Numbered from the stretch's first letter, positions 1 through 8,918 are shown. The stretch: DNA of 64,000 nt from Bog-756 sp043784065 (GCA_043784065.1 JAYVYR010000002.1:1-64000), one strand, 5' to 3'. A program made the numbers and translations. The notes: generated from the letters alone by a model not told the origin.

Positions 1-153
1 GTCCGGGGCGAACCACCCGATCTCGGGGCCGGCTGGCAGGTGCTCGAACCCAGCCTCGAGGAGATCGTCCTCGGATACTTGGCCAACCCGGGAGTGGGAA
101 ACGGCATGACGACGACAGCAACCCGTGGCACCGATCCGGAGGTCCCGGCATGA
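1..153 (+). CDS. ABC transporter ATP-binding protein, C-terminal fragment
   Basis: Only the last 50 codons are in the window; the frame is open from base 1 and stops at TGA 151-153. The visible tail (LEPSLEEIVLGYL) resembles the end of export-type ABC ATPases, where a PSLEE/PSLED motif precedes the C-terminus. The stop overlaps the ATG of the next gene in an ATGA arrangement, so the two are translationally coupled, and the partner is a multi-span permease. It would energise that permease at the inner face of the membrane. No Walker motifs are inside the window, so the call rests on the tail and the neighbour. Confidence 0.6.
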   Translation, partial: VRGEPPDLGAGWQVLEPSLEEIVLGYLANPGVGNGMTTTATRGTDPEVPA

Positions 154-1157
154 CGTGGCTCGCGTACCGACGTCATCGGACCAACCTCCTGATCCTCCTC
201 GGACTGGCCCTCGGACTCGGCCTGTGGATGGTCTACGTGGCTCATGGATTCAACACAGTCCCGTTGAAATTGGGCCACTACTCCGACGGAACGGTGTACC
301 GATACCGGAACTACTTCCGGGGTCCGGCACTGCTGCGGCTCCCGTACCAGGCAGATGCGATCGTGTACCTCCTCCTCGCATTCCCGGCGATGGCTGGTGC
401 GCTGCTCGGTGCGCCGTTGGTGGCCGGTGAGCTCGACGGTGCGACCAATCGGTTGGCTTGGACCCAGGGGATCACCCGGACCCGGTGGCTCGTCACGAAG
501 TGGGCGGTAGTCGGGATCCCGATGGTCCTGCTGGGTTGGTTCTTGGCCCTGATCACGCAGTGGTGGTACCACCACGTCATCGTGGTCGGGCCCGGTGGTG
601 GAGTCTTCGGCACCGTCCTCAACTCCGGAGTCTCCCGGATCGACCCGCAGTCGTTCTCGACCACCGGTTTGGCGCCGGTCGCCTATACGTTGATCGCCTT
701 CGCCCTGGGCACGGCCCTGGGCGCCCTGCTGCGGCGGGTGTCGCTGGCCGCCATCGGCACCCTGGTCATCTACGGCCTGCTCGCCCTGGTGATGGTGTCC
801 ACCGTTCGTCCGACTCTGTTGCCCCAGACGTTCATTCCGACCCCGTACCCCTCCGAGAACATCTCCACTTTCGTGATTCCTACGGCCCAGGCAACCTGGT
901 ACCTCGATTCCGGGTACGAGTTCCTACCCGGGTTCCACAATTCGAGCGGACCGTCGGCCGACACACTCGGCCACCAGTGCGAGGGCTCGGGAAACGTCGT
1001 CCCGTGCCTCGAGCGCAACGCAATCGTCCCGGGGAACTACGTTCAGCCGGATGCCAACTACTGGCCACTGCAATGGCGCGAGTCGCTGATCTACGTCATT
1101 GCGGCCGGTGTGTTGCTCCTCGCGTCGCTCGGCTCCGTCCGGCGTTGGCGGGCGTGA
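150..1157 (+). CDS. ABC transporter permease (ABC-2-like)
   Basis: A 335-residue membrane protein with an N-terminal segment at about residues 14-31 (LLILLGLALGLGLWMVYVA), further spans near residues 75-95, 120-140, 175-215, and a last span near 310-330, separated by an extracytoplasmic stretch of about 90 residues rich in Y, P and N. The fragment VAGELDGATNRLAWTQGITR is typical of ABC-2-type permeases, whose first cytoplasmic loop carries an E-x-x-x-G-T element. The ATG overlaps the stop of an ABC ATPase gene (ATGA), so this is the membrane half of a two-gene exporter. The substrate cannot be read from the sequence. It converges on thiC, 26 bases away. Confidence 0.8.
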   Translation: MTWLAYRRHRTNLLILLGLALGLGLWMVYVAHGFNTVPLKLGHYSDGTVYRYRNYFRGPALLRLPYQADAIVYLLLAFPAMAGALLGAPLVAGELDGATNRLAWTQGITRTRWLVTKWAVVGIPMVLLGWFLALITQWWYHHVIVVGPGGGVFGTVLNSGVSRIDPQSFSTTGLAPVAYTLIAFALGTALGALLRRVSLAAIGTLVIYGLLALVMVSTVRPTLLPQTFIPTPYPSENISTFVIPTAQATWYLDSGYEFLPGFHNSSGPSADTLGHQCEGSGNVVPCLERNAIVPGNYVQPDANYWPLQWRESLIYVIAAGVLLLASLGSVRRWRA

Positions 1158-1655
1158 GTCCGCAACTCACCGACCTGCCCAACTCAGGTGGCTGACGGCT
1201 CCCGATAGACCTCTGCCCCAGCTTCGCGGAACTCGGTCGACTTCTCCTTGAGACCGATCTCGACGGCGATGGCCAGGTCCATGCCTCTACTCTCGGCATA
1301 GTCCCGGACGTCCTGGCTGATCCGCATTGAGCAGAACTTCGGTCCGCACATCGAGCAGAAGTGCGCCGTCTTGGCCGGGGCGGCCGGCAGTGTCTCGTCG
1401 TGGTAGGACCGGGCCGTACCGGGGTCCATGGCCAGGTTGAACTGGTCCTCCCAACGGAACTCGAAGCGGGCCTTGGACAGTGCGTCGTCCCACGCCTGGG
1501 CCCCCGGATGACCCTTACCAAGATCGGCGGCATGAGCTGCGATCTTGTAGGCGATCATCCCCTGCTTGGTGTCCTCCAGGTTGGGTAGGCCGAGGTGCTC
1601 CTTCGGCGTCACCCAGCAGAGCATGGCGGTGCCGGCCATGCCGATCACGGCCGCT

Positions 1656-1687
<32 letters not shown>

Positions 1688-2084
1688 GGCGACGTCGACC
1701 GTCAGCGGGCCGAGCGTGTAGAAGGGTGCATCGTGACAGACCGCTTTCTGGAGAGTCACGTTCTCGACGATCTTGTGGAGCGGGACATGACCGGGACCTT
1801 CGATCATCACCTGGACGTCGTGGCGCCAGGCGATCTCGGTCAGTTCGCCCAACGTCGACAGCTCAGCAAACTGCGCCTCGTCGTTGGCATCGGCCATCGA
1901 CCCCGGACGAAGGCCGTCACCGAGTGAGAAAGCCACGTCGTAGGCGGCCATGATCTCGCAGATCTCCTCGAAGCGGGTGTAGAGGAAGTTCTCCTCGTGG
2001 TGGGCCAGGCACCACGCGGCCATGATCGACCCGCTCCGGCTGACGATGCCCGTCATCCGCCTGGCCGTCATCGGCACGTAACGG

Positions 2085-2116
<32 letters not shown>

Positions 2117-2203
2117 CACCCCTTGCTCGACCTGCTCGATCAACGTGTCGCGGTAGAGCTCCCAGGTCAACTCCTCGGGCGCTCCGTCGATCTTCTCCAG
2201 GGC

Positions 2204-2206
2204 CTA
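2204..2206 (-). other. In-frame amber codon in thiC (expected Gln)
   Basis: The plus strand reads CTA, so the coding strand reads TAG. The downstream frame continues at once with ALEKIDGAPEELTWELYRD, matching ThiC homologues in which Gln follows VPIY. A single C-to-T change from CAG would give it. Confidence 0.9.
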
Positions 2207-2725
2207 GTAGATGGGCACGGTGCCGATCGGCACGGGTGAGTTCCGCAGAATCCACTCGCGCGTCGTGTGGATGTCCGGGCCGGTCGAGAGGTCCATCACG
2301 GTGTCGGCACCCCAGCGGGTGGCCCACGTCAGTTTCTCGACCTCCTCCTCGATCGAGGAGGACACCGCCGAGTTACCGATGTTGGCATTCACCTTCACCA
2401 GGAATTTCGAACCGATGATCATCGGTTCGGACTCCGGATGGTTGGCGTTGGCCGGGAGGATGGCACGCCCAGCGGCAATCTCGTCGCGGACCATCTCGGC
2501 AGGCACTCCCTCGCGCATCGCCACGAACTGCATCTCCGGAGTGATCTCGCCGCGGCGGGCGTAGTGGAGCTGGGTGACCGGGGTGCCGGTCGACCGCATG
2601 GGCCGGCGTCCATCGAGCGGGAACCCGGCCGGCCCGTCACCGTTGCGGCGCGCCGCAGCCCGTCCGTCGTCACGCCGGTTGACCGGTCGGCCCTCGTATT
2701 CGGCAACATCTCCCCGACTGGTGAT

Positions 2726-2728
2726 CTA
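2726..2728 (-). other. In-frame amber codon in thiC (probably Trp)
   Basis: The coding strand reads CCG TAG ATC ACC. Downstream translation in the same frame, ITSRGDVAEYEGRPV, is typical ThiC sequence, and many homologues have Trp-Ile here. TGG to TAG is one transition. Confidence 0.85.
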
Positions 2729-3134
2729 CGGCCGGCGAAGCGAGGGCAGTCCCACGGTCGGAACCGAGCCCGAGCCCGATGTGTCGTAGAGGCGCATCGG
2801 CTCATTGGGGGTGGCCCCGTTGCGGGCCGGCGAGTCGGCCAGGGCGACCTCGATGAAGGGAAGCTGGACGCCATCCGGCCCGTCCACGTAGACCTTCGAC
2901 CGGTTGTGGACCGCCACGGCGTCCGTGGTGGTGGGGTCGTGGGGTGTCGTCTCGTCGGCCGTGGTTGTCCCTTCGAACGGATTGCTGCGCAGGTCTCCCA
3001 CGACGCCCGCCCGGGTTCAGCCGGACTGTGTCATCGTGGGGGACTGCGACCATTCAAGCGGCCTCCGCAACCTGTCCGATCGGCCGGAGGGCACCTAAGG
3101 GGCCGGGTCCGACGCAACGACATAAGGAGTCCCG

Positions 3135-3599
3135 ATGGGCAAACTCGACACAGGCGACCAGGCACCGGAATTCACGCTCCCCGACCAGGACGGCAAGCCG
3201 GTAGCGCTCGCCGACTTCACCGGCCAACAGGTAGTCGTCTACTTCTATCCCAGGGATGACACACCGGGCTGCACCAAAGAGGCCTGCCAATTCAACGACA
3301 ACCTCTCGGCGTTCAAGAAGGCGAAGGTGCCGGTACTCGGGATTTCGGCGGACTCGGCGGCCAAGCACCAGAAGTTCCGGGAGAAGTACGGGCTGAAGTT
3401 CCCGCTTCTGACCGACGCCGACCACGAGATAGGTGAGGCATTCGGCGCCTGGGGCGAGAAGACCATGTACGGCAAGAAGGTGATCGGCGTCATCCGCTCC
3501 ACATTCCTCGTCGCCGCCGATGGCACGATCGCCCGGGCCTGGTACCACGTGAAGGCCGACGGCCATGCCGCCAAGGTCGTGGAGGAGCTCAAGGGCTGA
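3135..3599 (+). CDS. bcp: Thioredoxin-dependent peroxiredoxin, Bcp/PrxQ type
   Basis: A 154-residue cytosolic peroxiredoxin that reduces hydrogen peroxide and organic peroxides using thioredoxin. The thioredoxin-like fold is recognisable from PEFTLPDQDG through VVVYFYPRDDTPGCTKEAC. C46 is the peroxidatic cysteine in the TPGCT motif and C51 the resolving cysteine five residues later, the arrangement of the two-cysteine PrxQ group. The C-terminal STFLVAADGTI motif is also standard, and the length equals the family's. A good Shine-Dalgarno (AAGGAG, 3124-3129) sits five bases before the ATG. It diverges from thiC, with 133 bases between the starts, and looks monocistronic. Confidence 0.95.
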   Translation: MGKLDTGDQAPEFTLPDQDGKPVALADFTGQQVVVYFYPRDDTPGCTKEACQFNDNLSAFKKAKVPVLGISADSAAKHQKFREKYGLKFPLLTDADHEIGEAFGAWGEKTMYGKKVIGVIRSTFLVAADGTIARAWYHVKADGHAAKVVEELKG

Positions 3600-3632
3600 G
3601 TCGAACAGCTCCCGGGCCCAAGTCCGTCGGCG

Positions 3633-4136
3633 CTAAGTCCGTCTGCGCTCCAGCATCTCGAGCATCCTGGTGAACGTCGTCCGGGAGATGGCCAGTGGGG
3701 CGAAGAACGTGTCGTCGCATGTTTCGACAGCGACGATCGCCCGATTCACCAGTTCCTTCCCGCTCCGGGTCACCTTCAGCGCGCGTGCACGACCGTCCTC
3801 CGGGTGGGCCGACCGGGTGACCAGTGCCCGCGCCTCGAGCACCCGCACCACCTGCGAGGTCATCATCGGGTCGATCCCGGCGAAGTCGGCGAGCTGACGC
3901 TGGGTCACCGGACCGTCCACACCGAGCCACGTGAGACAGGCGGTCAGAACGAACTGGACATGGGTGAGACCGAAAGGCCGCAGCGCGATGCGCTGGGCCG
4001 ATTGCCACCGGTTCGTGACCTGCCAGAGCAGGAGCCCGGTGCCCTCCTCGGCATGCTCAAACTCGGTCTGCAGCCCACCGCTGTCGGTCGACGGTCGGTC
4101 GGTCGACGGTCGGTCGGTCGACGGTCGGTCGCTCAC
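3633..4136 (-). CDS. MarR family transcriptional regulator with repeat-encoded N-terminus
   Basis: A 167-residue winged-helix regulator. Helix-turn-helix residues are visible in TQRQLADFAGIDPMMTSQVV, followed by the wing with SAHPEDGRARALKVT, where the DxR pair is the usual MarR wing signature. The first 18 residues are three copies of a five-residue unit (PSTDR) encoded by a perfect 15-base triplicate repeat, which is not part of the family fold. The GTG start overlaps the TGA of the EVE-domain gene (GTGA), so the two are coupled and probably co-regulated. The ligand cannot be inferred. A start further inside the gene would remove the repeat. Confidence 0.88.
   Translation of the reverse strand: MSDRPSTDRPSTDRPSTDSGGLQTEFEHAEEGTGLLLWQVTNRWQSAQRIALRPFGLTHVQFVLTACLTWLGVDGPVTQRQLADFAGIDPMMTSQVVRVLEARALVTRSAHPEDGRARALKVTRSGKELVNRAIVAVETCDDTFFAPLAISRTTFTRMLEMLERRRT
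4085..4129. repeat. Three perfect 15-bp tandem repeats
   Basis: The unit CGGTCGACGGTCGGT occurs three times head to tail without mismatch and encodes the Ser-Thr-Asp-Arg-Pro repeats at the N-terminus of the MarR gene on the minus strand. Related GGTCGAC words occur in the coding ends of other genes in this window (near 21.0, 36.0 and 37.7 kb). Confidence 0.95.
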
Positions 4137-4546
4137 TGGCCAGCGCCCATGGCCGCCGCCAGAAGATCAGCGTCACGATCGGACAGTGGCACCAGGCCCC
4201 GTCGCAGCTGGTGGCCCCAGTTCGGACCCGACGTCAGATCCAACTGGTCTCGCACCGAATCCAGTGGTAGCGGCCGTACCGACCCGTCGTAGTCGACGCG
4301 CCGACGCCAGGGACGGAATTCCCCCTCATCGGCCTGGGAAACCTCGCCGTCTGCCACGATGCCGACGACGGTGAACTTCTGGAGCAGGGTACCGCCCAAC
4401 GTGTCCCTGAGCGAGTAGTAGGCGAGCATGTCGTCTGGGCGCATACGCGTCAGACCCGACTTCTTGCCATGCCCAATCTGGACGATCCCGAGGCTGGTGC
4501 CCCGAGCCACGTGGTCCGCCGCCACGACCCCCAACCAGGCGGTCAT
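4133..4546 (-). CDS. EVE domain-containing protein (UPF0310-like)
   Basis: A 137-residue single-domain protein. The N-terminal WLGVVAADHVARG followed by an IGHGKKSGLTRMRPDDMLAYYS block matches EVE/UPF0310 proteins, whose PUA-like fold binds modified bases in DNA or RNA. The ATG at 4546 starts at the family's normal N-terminus; the frame extends further upstream but only as an antisense-like shadow of the SRPBCC gene. Its start overlaps the SRPBCC stop (4543-4545) by four bases and its own stop overlaps the MarR start, giving a tightly packed three-gene unit. The true substrate is unknown. Confidence 0.85.
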   Translation of the reverse strand: MTAWLGVVAADHVARGTSLGIVQIGHGKKSGLTRMRPDDMLAYYSLRDTLGGTLLQKFTVVGIVADGEVSQADEGEFRPWRRRVDYDGSVRPLPLDSVRDQLDLTSGPNWGHQLRRGLVPLSDRDADLLAAAMGAGQ

Positions 4547-4981
4547 CGACCTGCGCCGGAGTCGGCTTCCACCATGGCCACGAGATTGCTCAGCCCACCG
4601 GGTGTCGAGGCGGCGGTGCCCTTTCCCAGGAACATTCCCGACACCCGGGCCAGAGGGCCGGCGAGAGAGACTTCGATGTCGACGCGGGTCCGGCCGTCGT
4701 CTTCCACGGCCACCAGGTGCCGGATCCGGAGCCTTGCTCCCGGCATCGACGACACATCGGTGAACTCCGAACCAGGCACCAGCGTCTCGATCACAGAGCG
4801 CCCCCTGGGGCCACCCTTCGGCTTGAGCTGACCGGTGGTGCAGGCGGCGAACGGTCCGTGGAGCCGCGACCACACCACGGCTTCGTCCCACTCGGGCCAG
4901 GTGTTCATGTCCTCACCAACGCGCGAAGAACGCCTCGGGAGCTGCGGTCGACCGGGCGGTGGCGGTGCAGGGTGTCTTCGT
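4543..4981 (-). pseudogene. SRPBCC (polyketide cyclase/START-like) family protein, frameshifted near the N-terminus
   Basis: The main frame from ATG 4908 reads MNTWPEWDEAVVWSRLHGPF and onward through PGARLRIRHLV to the end, a typical SRPBCC lipid-binding-like domain but lacking its first strand. That strand lies upstream in another frame: 4981-4916 reads KTPCTATARSTAAPEAFFARW, and dropping one base (4915) joins it as FARW-EDMNTWPEWD, the standard family sequence. The position where the initiator Met is expected carries ACG (4979-4981), preceded directly by TAG. As written, only a protein shortened by about 22 residues could be made from ATG 4908. First gene of the SRPBCC-EVE-MarR unit. Either decay or a one-base consensus error. 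Confidence 0.75.
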
Positions 4982-5005
4982 CTATTTAGAATGCGCACTT
5001 ACTAG

Positions 5006-6826
5006 TTGTCCGTCAACCCCCTGCTGTCACACCCTCCGACGATGCTGACCTCCATGGCACTCGCGACCCTCTCCGACACGGTCCCCTTCACGCCCGGGGC
5101 CGGCACCGGGTCACCGTTCACCCCACAGGCCGAGCCCGGCCTGTCCGCCCGGATGGCCTCGCTCCGCACCGGACTCAGCTCACTGCTGGCCGACCTCGAT
5201 CCCGGGCTCCTGACCGGACGCGATTCTGCAGCGCTCTATAACGACTTCTGTCACCTCGAACGCCTGGTGACCGCAGGCAAGACACTGCTCGCACCTCGCA
5301 TCGCCGAGTCCGGCCACTGGGAGGCGGAGGGTCACCGCTCCCCGGCCGGTCTCCTGGCCAATCTGGAGGGTGGTTCTGCGGGGCAGGCGAAGCGCACCCT
5401 CGAAGCCGGACAGCGTCTGGTCGACCTTCCCGCGACCGAGGAGGCACTGCGCAAGGGCACCTTGTCGGGCCCGAAGCTGAGCGAGATCACCCAGGCCGCA
5501 TCCCTCGATCCGGGTTCGGAAGGTCAGTTGCTCGCAGGATCCGAAACCGAACCACTCCACGCCCTCAAGGCACGGTGCCGGCAAGTTCGTACGACGGCAG
5601 CCGGCAACGACCCCCGTGCCACCTTGGCCAGGATCCACGCCAACCGCTCGTTCAAGTCTTGGACAGATGACGACGGGTCGTTCTGCTTCGAAGGACGCGA
5701 CTCCGCTGACCGGGGGGCGAAGTTCCTCGCCCGCCTTCTTCCTGTGGTCAACCGCCTGCGGATCGACAGGCGTGCGGCAGCAGCGGCGGAGGCGAAGGAC
5801 CGGGCGAAAGGTACGCCACCCCCGGTCCCGGAGCGAGAGGCTGCTCTGCGGGCCGACGCCTTCTTCCTCCTGCTGACCGGCGTCCGCTCGTCTTCGTCTT
5901 CGTTCCCGGCGTCCCCGTCGGACTCGTCAGCGCGTTCGGCCCCGTCTGCGGCGTCGCCCCCGTGGGCCCGACCCCCAGCTGCCCCGTCCTCCCCATCGGT
6001 CTCGTCAGCCCCGCCCGCATCGTCGGGTTCGCCGGACTCGTCCTCGTCATCCACATCGCCTGGTTCACCGGACTCGTCCTCGTCATCCACAGCCCCGTCG
6101 CCGGCGTCCGCAGATCGCCGCCACGATGGTCACCGATCGGGCGCGGGTGTCCGGCCTTCCACCACCGATGGCACTGAAAGTACGGAACACATAAGCCCTG
6201 TGGGCCATGACGCCACGTGCAACGACAGCCGGCAACGGGCCACGACGCAAGTAGCCGATCCCGCCGACCTCGGCCGGGTGACCGACCTCATCGGCGCTGT
6301 CCCGCCGGCCACCGTGATCGTTCGGGTCGACCTCGCCGCGCTACGACGCGGCCGCGCGCTGCCAGGCGAGTTGTCCGAGATCGAGGGCCACGGCCCCGTC
6401 CCCGTGCAGGTAGTCCAGAGCCTCATCGACGACGCCTTCTTGGCCTGCGTGTTTACCGAGGCCGGTGACATCAAAGCGGTGGCTCACCTGGGTAGAACCA
6501 TTAATCAGCATTTGCGCACCGCATTGGCTCTACGGGACAAACACTGCGTAGTACCCGGCTGTGGGGTTGGCTACTCACTCGAGATCGATCACGTCCTTCC
6601 CCTCGAGTCGGGCGGCGACACCAGGCTCGACAACCTGGCCCTCCTCTGCAGTCACCACCACCGGAAGAAGACCTACGAGGGCTGGACACTCGAGCGTCGG
6701 GGGCCAACCGACGAGGACCCAAGTTGGGCCTTTACTCCCGAGCCTCCCTTCGGACAGGAACCGGACCTGGGGCTGGACCGGCTCGATGCACCGCCATGGC
6801 CACCGGAGCCGGTGGCTAGGAAGTGA
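5006..6826 (+). CDS. DUF222 / HNH endonuclease domain protein
   Basis: A 606-residue protein with the actinobacterial 13E12-repeat architecture: an N-terminal DUF222 helical domain (about residues 45-290), a linker, and a C-terminal HNH nuclease domain. The HNH motif is seen in CVVPGCGVGYSLEIDHVLPL and LALLCSHHHRKKTYEGW near residues 515-560: the CxxxC pair, the E-I-D-H core and the final HHH. The linker (about residues 290-400) is almost entirely Ser, Pro and Ala and contains 36-bp tandem repeats. These proteins are usually multi-copy and their role is unsettled; mobility or DNA processing has been suggested. The TTG start at 5006 is the first in frame; ATG 5042 is an alternative. A TAGAAT box at 4987-4992 could be its -10. 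Confidence 0.85.
   Translation: MSVNPLLSHPPTMLTSMALATLSDTVPFTPGAGTGSPFTPQAEPGLSARMASLRTGLSSLLADLDPGLLTGRDSAALYNDFCHLERLVTAGKTLLAPRIAESGHWEAEGHRSPAGLLANLEGGSAGQAKRTLEAGQRLVDLPATEEALRKGTLSGPKLSEITQAASLDPGSEGQLLAGSETEPLHALKARCRQVRTTAAGNDPRATLARIHANRSFKSWTDDDGSFCFEGRDSADRGAKFLARLLPVVNRLRIDRRAAAAAEAKDRAKGTPPPVPEREAALRADAFFLLLTGVRSSSSSFPASPSDSSARSAPSAASPPWARPPAAPSSPSVSSAPPASSGSPDSSSSSTSPGSPDSSSSSTAPSPASADRRHDGHRSGAGVRPSTTDGTESTEHISPVGHDATCNDSRQRATTQVADPADLGRVTDLIGAVPPATVIVRVDLAALRRGRALPGELSEIEGHGPVPVQVVQSLIDDAFLACVFTEAGDIKAVAHLGRTINQHLRTALALRDKHCVVPGCGVGYSLEIDHVLPLESGGDTRLDNLALLCSHHHRKKTYEGWTLERRGPTDEDPSWAFTPEPPFGQEPDLGLDRLDAPPWPPEPVARK
6018..6089. repeat. Two 36-bp imperfect tandem repeats coding a Ser/Pro linker
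   Basis: Units 6018-6053 and 6054-6089 differ at only a few positions; the last 24 bases or so of each are identical. They encode repeated GSPDSSSSST in the linker of the DUF222-HNH protein. Whole codons are repeated, so frame is preserved, as expected for slippage-driven linker growth. Confidence 0.85.
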
Positions 6827-6830
6827 CCGC

Positions 6831-7616
6831 TCAAACCGACTGATGGGTCGGGCACCACCAGGTTGTCCGGCCGCCCACGGTCGACCGCATGAGGGATGTT
6901 CCATCCTTGGGGCACATCCCACCCGGGTGGCGTTCCGGCATCAGGTCACCCAGATGTGAACCCCCACGTTCAGTCAGGTCGGCGATGGTCCGGCGTAGAT
7001 GTCGGTGCAGTCGGCCGACTTCCTGTTTCGACAACGAACCGGCGCGGCGGACCGGCGACAGGCCAGCCCGCCACAGCACCTCGTCTGCGATGAGATTTCC
7101 GATGCCCGAAATCCGAGACTGTTCAAGCAGTCGGGCCTTGAGTGGTGCGGTCGAACCGGCCAACGCTGCACCAAGTGCAACTGAGCCGATTGCGGCGGCA
7201 TCCGGACCGAGACCGGTGACATCTGGATCCAAAGACACTCCGCCGAGCCGGCGCGGGTCGTGCACAACCATCCGACCGCCTCCGGCAAACGTGACCGCCC
7301 AACGGTCCCATGCCGGATCCCCTCGGGTGGACGAGTAGAGGAGCTGGCCGACGGCATCGACCCCATCGACCACCAGGGATCCGGTCATCCCGAACCGCAC
7401 CCCGACGACCGGACCGTCATCAACGTCGAGCAACAACAGCTTGCCGATCCGCCGCGTGCCGATGATCTGGCTCCCCACGAGCACATCGGACAGGAGCAAG
7501 GACGTGGCCGCGCCCTTCAGGTACCAAGGGTCCGGCGAGTCGACCGAGACGATCGAGCGCTCGAGGGCACGCTCTGCCAGGACCCGATAGCGCTCCACTT
7601 CAACTAGTTCGGGCAC
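6831..7616 (-). CDS. Fpg/Nei family DNA glycosylase with altered zinc finger
   Basis: A 261-residue base-excision repair glycosylase/AP lyase. It begins PELVEVERYR, placing the catalytic Pro and Glu at positions 2-3, so GTG 7616 is the start rather than the upstream extension. Other marks are the conserved lysine in RRIGKLLLLDV, RFGMTGSL, the helix-two-turn-helix block QSRISGIGNLIADEVLWRAGLSP, and a C-terminal finger. The finger reads CPKD...WWCPTHQ: the second and fourth ligands of the classical C4 finger are Asp and His, a variant seen in actinobacterial Nei-like enzymes. A TACCCT box ends six bases before the GTG, supporting a leaderless start. Damage specificity (8-oxoG or oxidised pyrimidine) cannot be read off. 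Confidence 0.92.
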   Translation of the reverse strand: MPELVEVERYRVLAERALERSIVSVDSPDPWYLKGAATSLLLSDVLVGSQIIGTRRIGKLLLLDVDDGPVVGVRFGMTGSLVVDGVDAVGQLLYSSTRGDPAWDRWAVTFAGGGRMVVHDPRRLGGVSLDPDVTGLGPDAAAIGSVALGAALAGSTAPLKARLLEQSRISGIGNLIADEVLWRAGLSPVRRAGSLSKQEVGRLHRHLRRTIADLTERGGSHLGDLMPERHPGGMCPKDGTSLMRSTVGGRTTWWCPTHQSV

Positions 7617-7622
7617 GACCCG

Positions 7623-7628
7623 AGGGTA
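7623..7628 (-). promoter_or_regulatory. Leaderless -10 box of the Fpg/Nei gene
   Basis: TACCCT on the minus strand, six bases before GTG 7616. The spacing implies that transcription begins at or next to the start codon. Confidence 0.6.
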
Positions 7629-7677
7629 GCCACCCCCGTGGCCCTTGGGACCCCGCATCCGCTCCGAGGACGGACGG

Positions 7678-7683
7678 TAGGCT
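7678..7683 (+). promoter_or_regulatory. Leaderless -10 box of the FrhB-like gene
   Basis: TAGGCT followed by seven bases and then ATG 7691, in a 74-base divergent intergenic region shared with the Fpg/Nei promoter. Confidence 0.65.
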
Positions 7684-7690
7684 GTGCCTC

Positions 7691-8815
7691 ATGCCGCCCG
7701 AGAAGCCGCACTGGACAGAACTGCTCACCGAGGTCGTGACATCCGGCCTGTGCACTGGTTGCGCTGCGTGTGTGGTGGCCTGCCCCTACGACGTTCTCTC
7801 CTACGATGACACCGGGGGCCGCTACAAGCCCTTCCACATCGACGCCGAAGGTGGGCCCGACAGCTGCACTCACGGGGTAAAGGGCTGCACCATGTGCACC
7901 CGCGCCTGCCCGCGCTTCCGCCTGTGGGAGACCGAGATCGACACCCACCTCCACGGCCGTGAACGCACCGTCGAGGAGGTGTCCGGGATCTCCTCGGACA
8001 TCCTTCTGGTCCGGGCCACCGATCCCGACGTTCACACCGCCGGCCAGGACGGCGGCCTTGTGTCGGCCCTGTTGATCTGGGCGCTCGAGCACGACGTCAT
8101 CGACGCCGCCCTGGTATCCGACCTCGAAGGTGACGGCTCCACATGGAAGGCCAAGCCCACGGTGGCCACCACCCGGGAGCAGGTTCTGGCCGCCGCCGGG
8201 TCCCGGTACACATACTCGGCCAACCCTCTGGCCTACCCCCTGGCCATCGAGGCCGGCGCCGAGCGCATCGCCCTGGTCGGCATGGGCTGCCAAGCCTCGG
8301 CACCGCCCGTCATGCAGGCCCGTAAGGCCGGCAAGATCGCCCGAAGGCTGTCGTTGACCATCGGGCTGCTGTGCTCCAAGACGTTCGACGACGCCATCTT
8401 TCCCGAGCTGTTCGAGGCCAAGTACGGGATCGCCCGGGCCGACATCGCCAAAATGAATATCAAGGGCGTCTTCCAGGTCTGGACGAAGGACGGCGGGTTC
8501 CATGAGATCCCGCTCAAGGAGGCACACGCCTGGACCCGTGAGGGCTGCACCACGTGCCCCGACTTCGCCGCCGAGCACGCCGACATCTCGACCGGGGGCA
8601 TCGGGGCATTCAACGACTGGACGCTCACCATCGTGCGGACCGAAAAGGGACGGGAGCTCCTGGCCGGCATGATCGAGGACGGGTCGGTCGAGACGCGTCC
8701 GGGTGACGACGACCCGGGGGGCATCGCTCTACTGCACCGGCTGGCCAAGGTGAGCCGCCGGCGCTGGCCGGAAACGGCCGTCCCCATGCCGCGGCGGCTG
8801 CCGGTCGCCACCTGA
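7691..8815 (+). CDS. Coenzyme F420 hydrogenase/dehydrogenase beta-subunit family (FrhB-like) iron-sulfur flavoprotein
   Basis: A 374-residue soluble oxidoreductase. Two N-terminal cluster motifs are visible, CTGCAACVVACP (about residues 21-32) and CTMCTRACP (about 66-74), followed by the FrhB N- and C-terminal domains (HTAGQDGGLVSALLIWALE; ALVGMGCQASAP; LLCSKTFDD; CTTCPDFAAEHADISTGGIG). Family members bind FAD and iron-sulfur clusters and pass electrons between F420 and another carrier. No hydrogenase genes are nearby, so this is one of the stand-alone actinobacterial members with an unknown partner. The ATG start is supported by a TAGGCT box seven bases upstream. Confidence 0.88.
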   Translation: MPPEKPHWTELLTEVVTSGLCTGCAACVVACPYDVLSYDDTGGRYKPFHIDAEGGPDSCTHGVKGCTMCTRACPRFRLWETEIDTHLHGRERTVEEVSGISSDILLVRATDPDVHTAGQDGGLVSALLIWALEHDVIDAALVSDLEGDGSTWKAKPTVATTREQVLAAAGSRYTYSANPLAYPLAIEAGAERIALVGMGCQASAPPVMQARKAGKIARRLSLTIGLLCSKTFDDAIFPELFEAKYGIARADIAKMNIKGVFQVWTKDGGFHEIPLKEAHAWTREGCTTCPDFAAEHADISTGGIGAFNDWTLTIVRTEKGRELLAGMIEDGSVETRPGDDDPGGIALLHRLAKVSRRRWPETAVPMPRRLPVAT

Positions 8816-8912
8816 TCCAACCCGATAAGACTGGGCAGCTTCGTCGGCCGACCCCGTAGATTTGGGACCAATTGCCCCACCGCGCGACGTAGTCGTCCTC
8901 CGATGCCGGACG

Positions 8913-8918
8913 TAGTGT
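8913..8918 (+). promoter_or_regulatory. Leaderless -10 box of the MMPL gene
   Basis: TAGTGT, six bases before TTG 8925. It supports the otherwise doubtful TTG start. Confidence 0.6.

Noticed and set aside
2408..2429. Perfect 22-bp palindrome inside thiC
   Set aside because: It encodes the conserved EPMIIGS segment of ThiC, so symmetry follows from codons; no promoter or gene end is near.
3002..3134. TPP riboswitch upstream of thiC
   Set aside because: The minus-strand leader was searched for the usual CTGAGA and ACCTGATCTGGATAATGCCAGCG-like elements; neither is present.
7691..8815. F420-reducing hydrogenase operon
   Set aside because: Only the FrhB-like subunit is present; no hydrogenase large or small subunit lies nearby.
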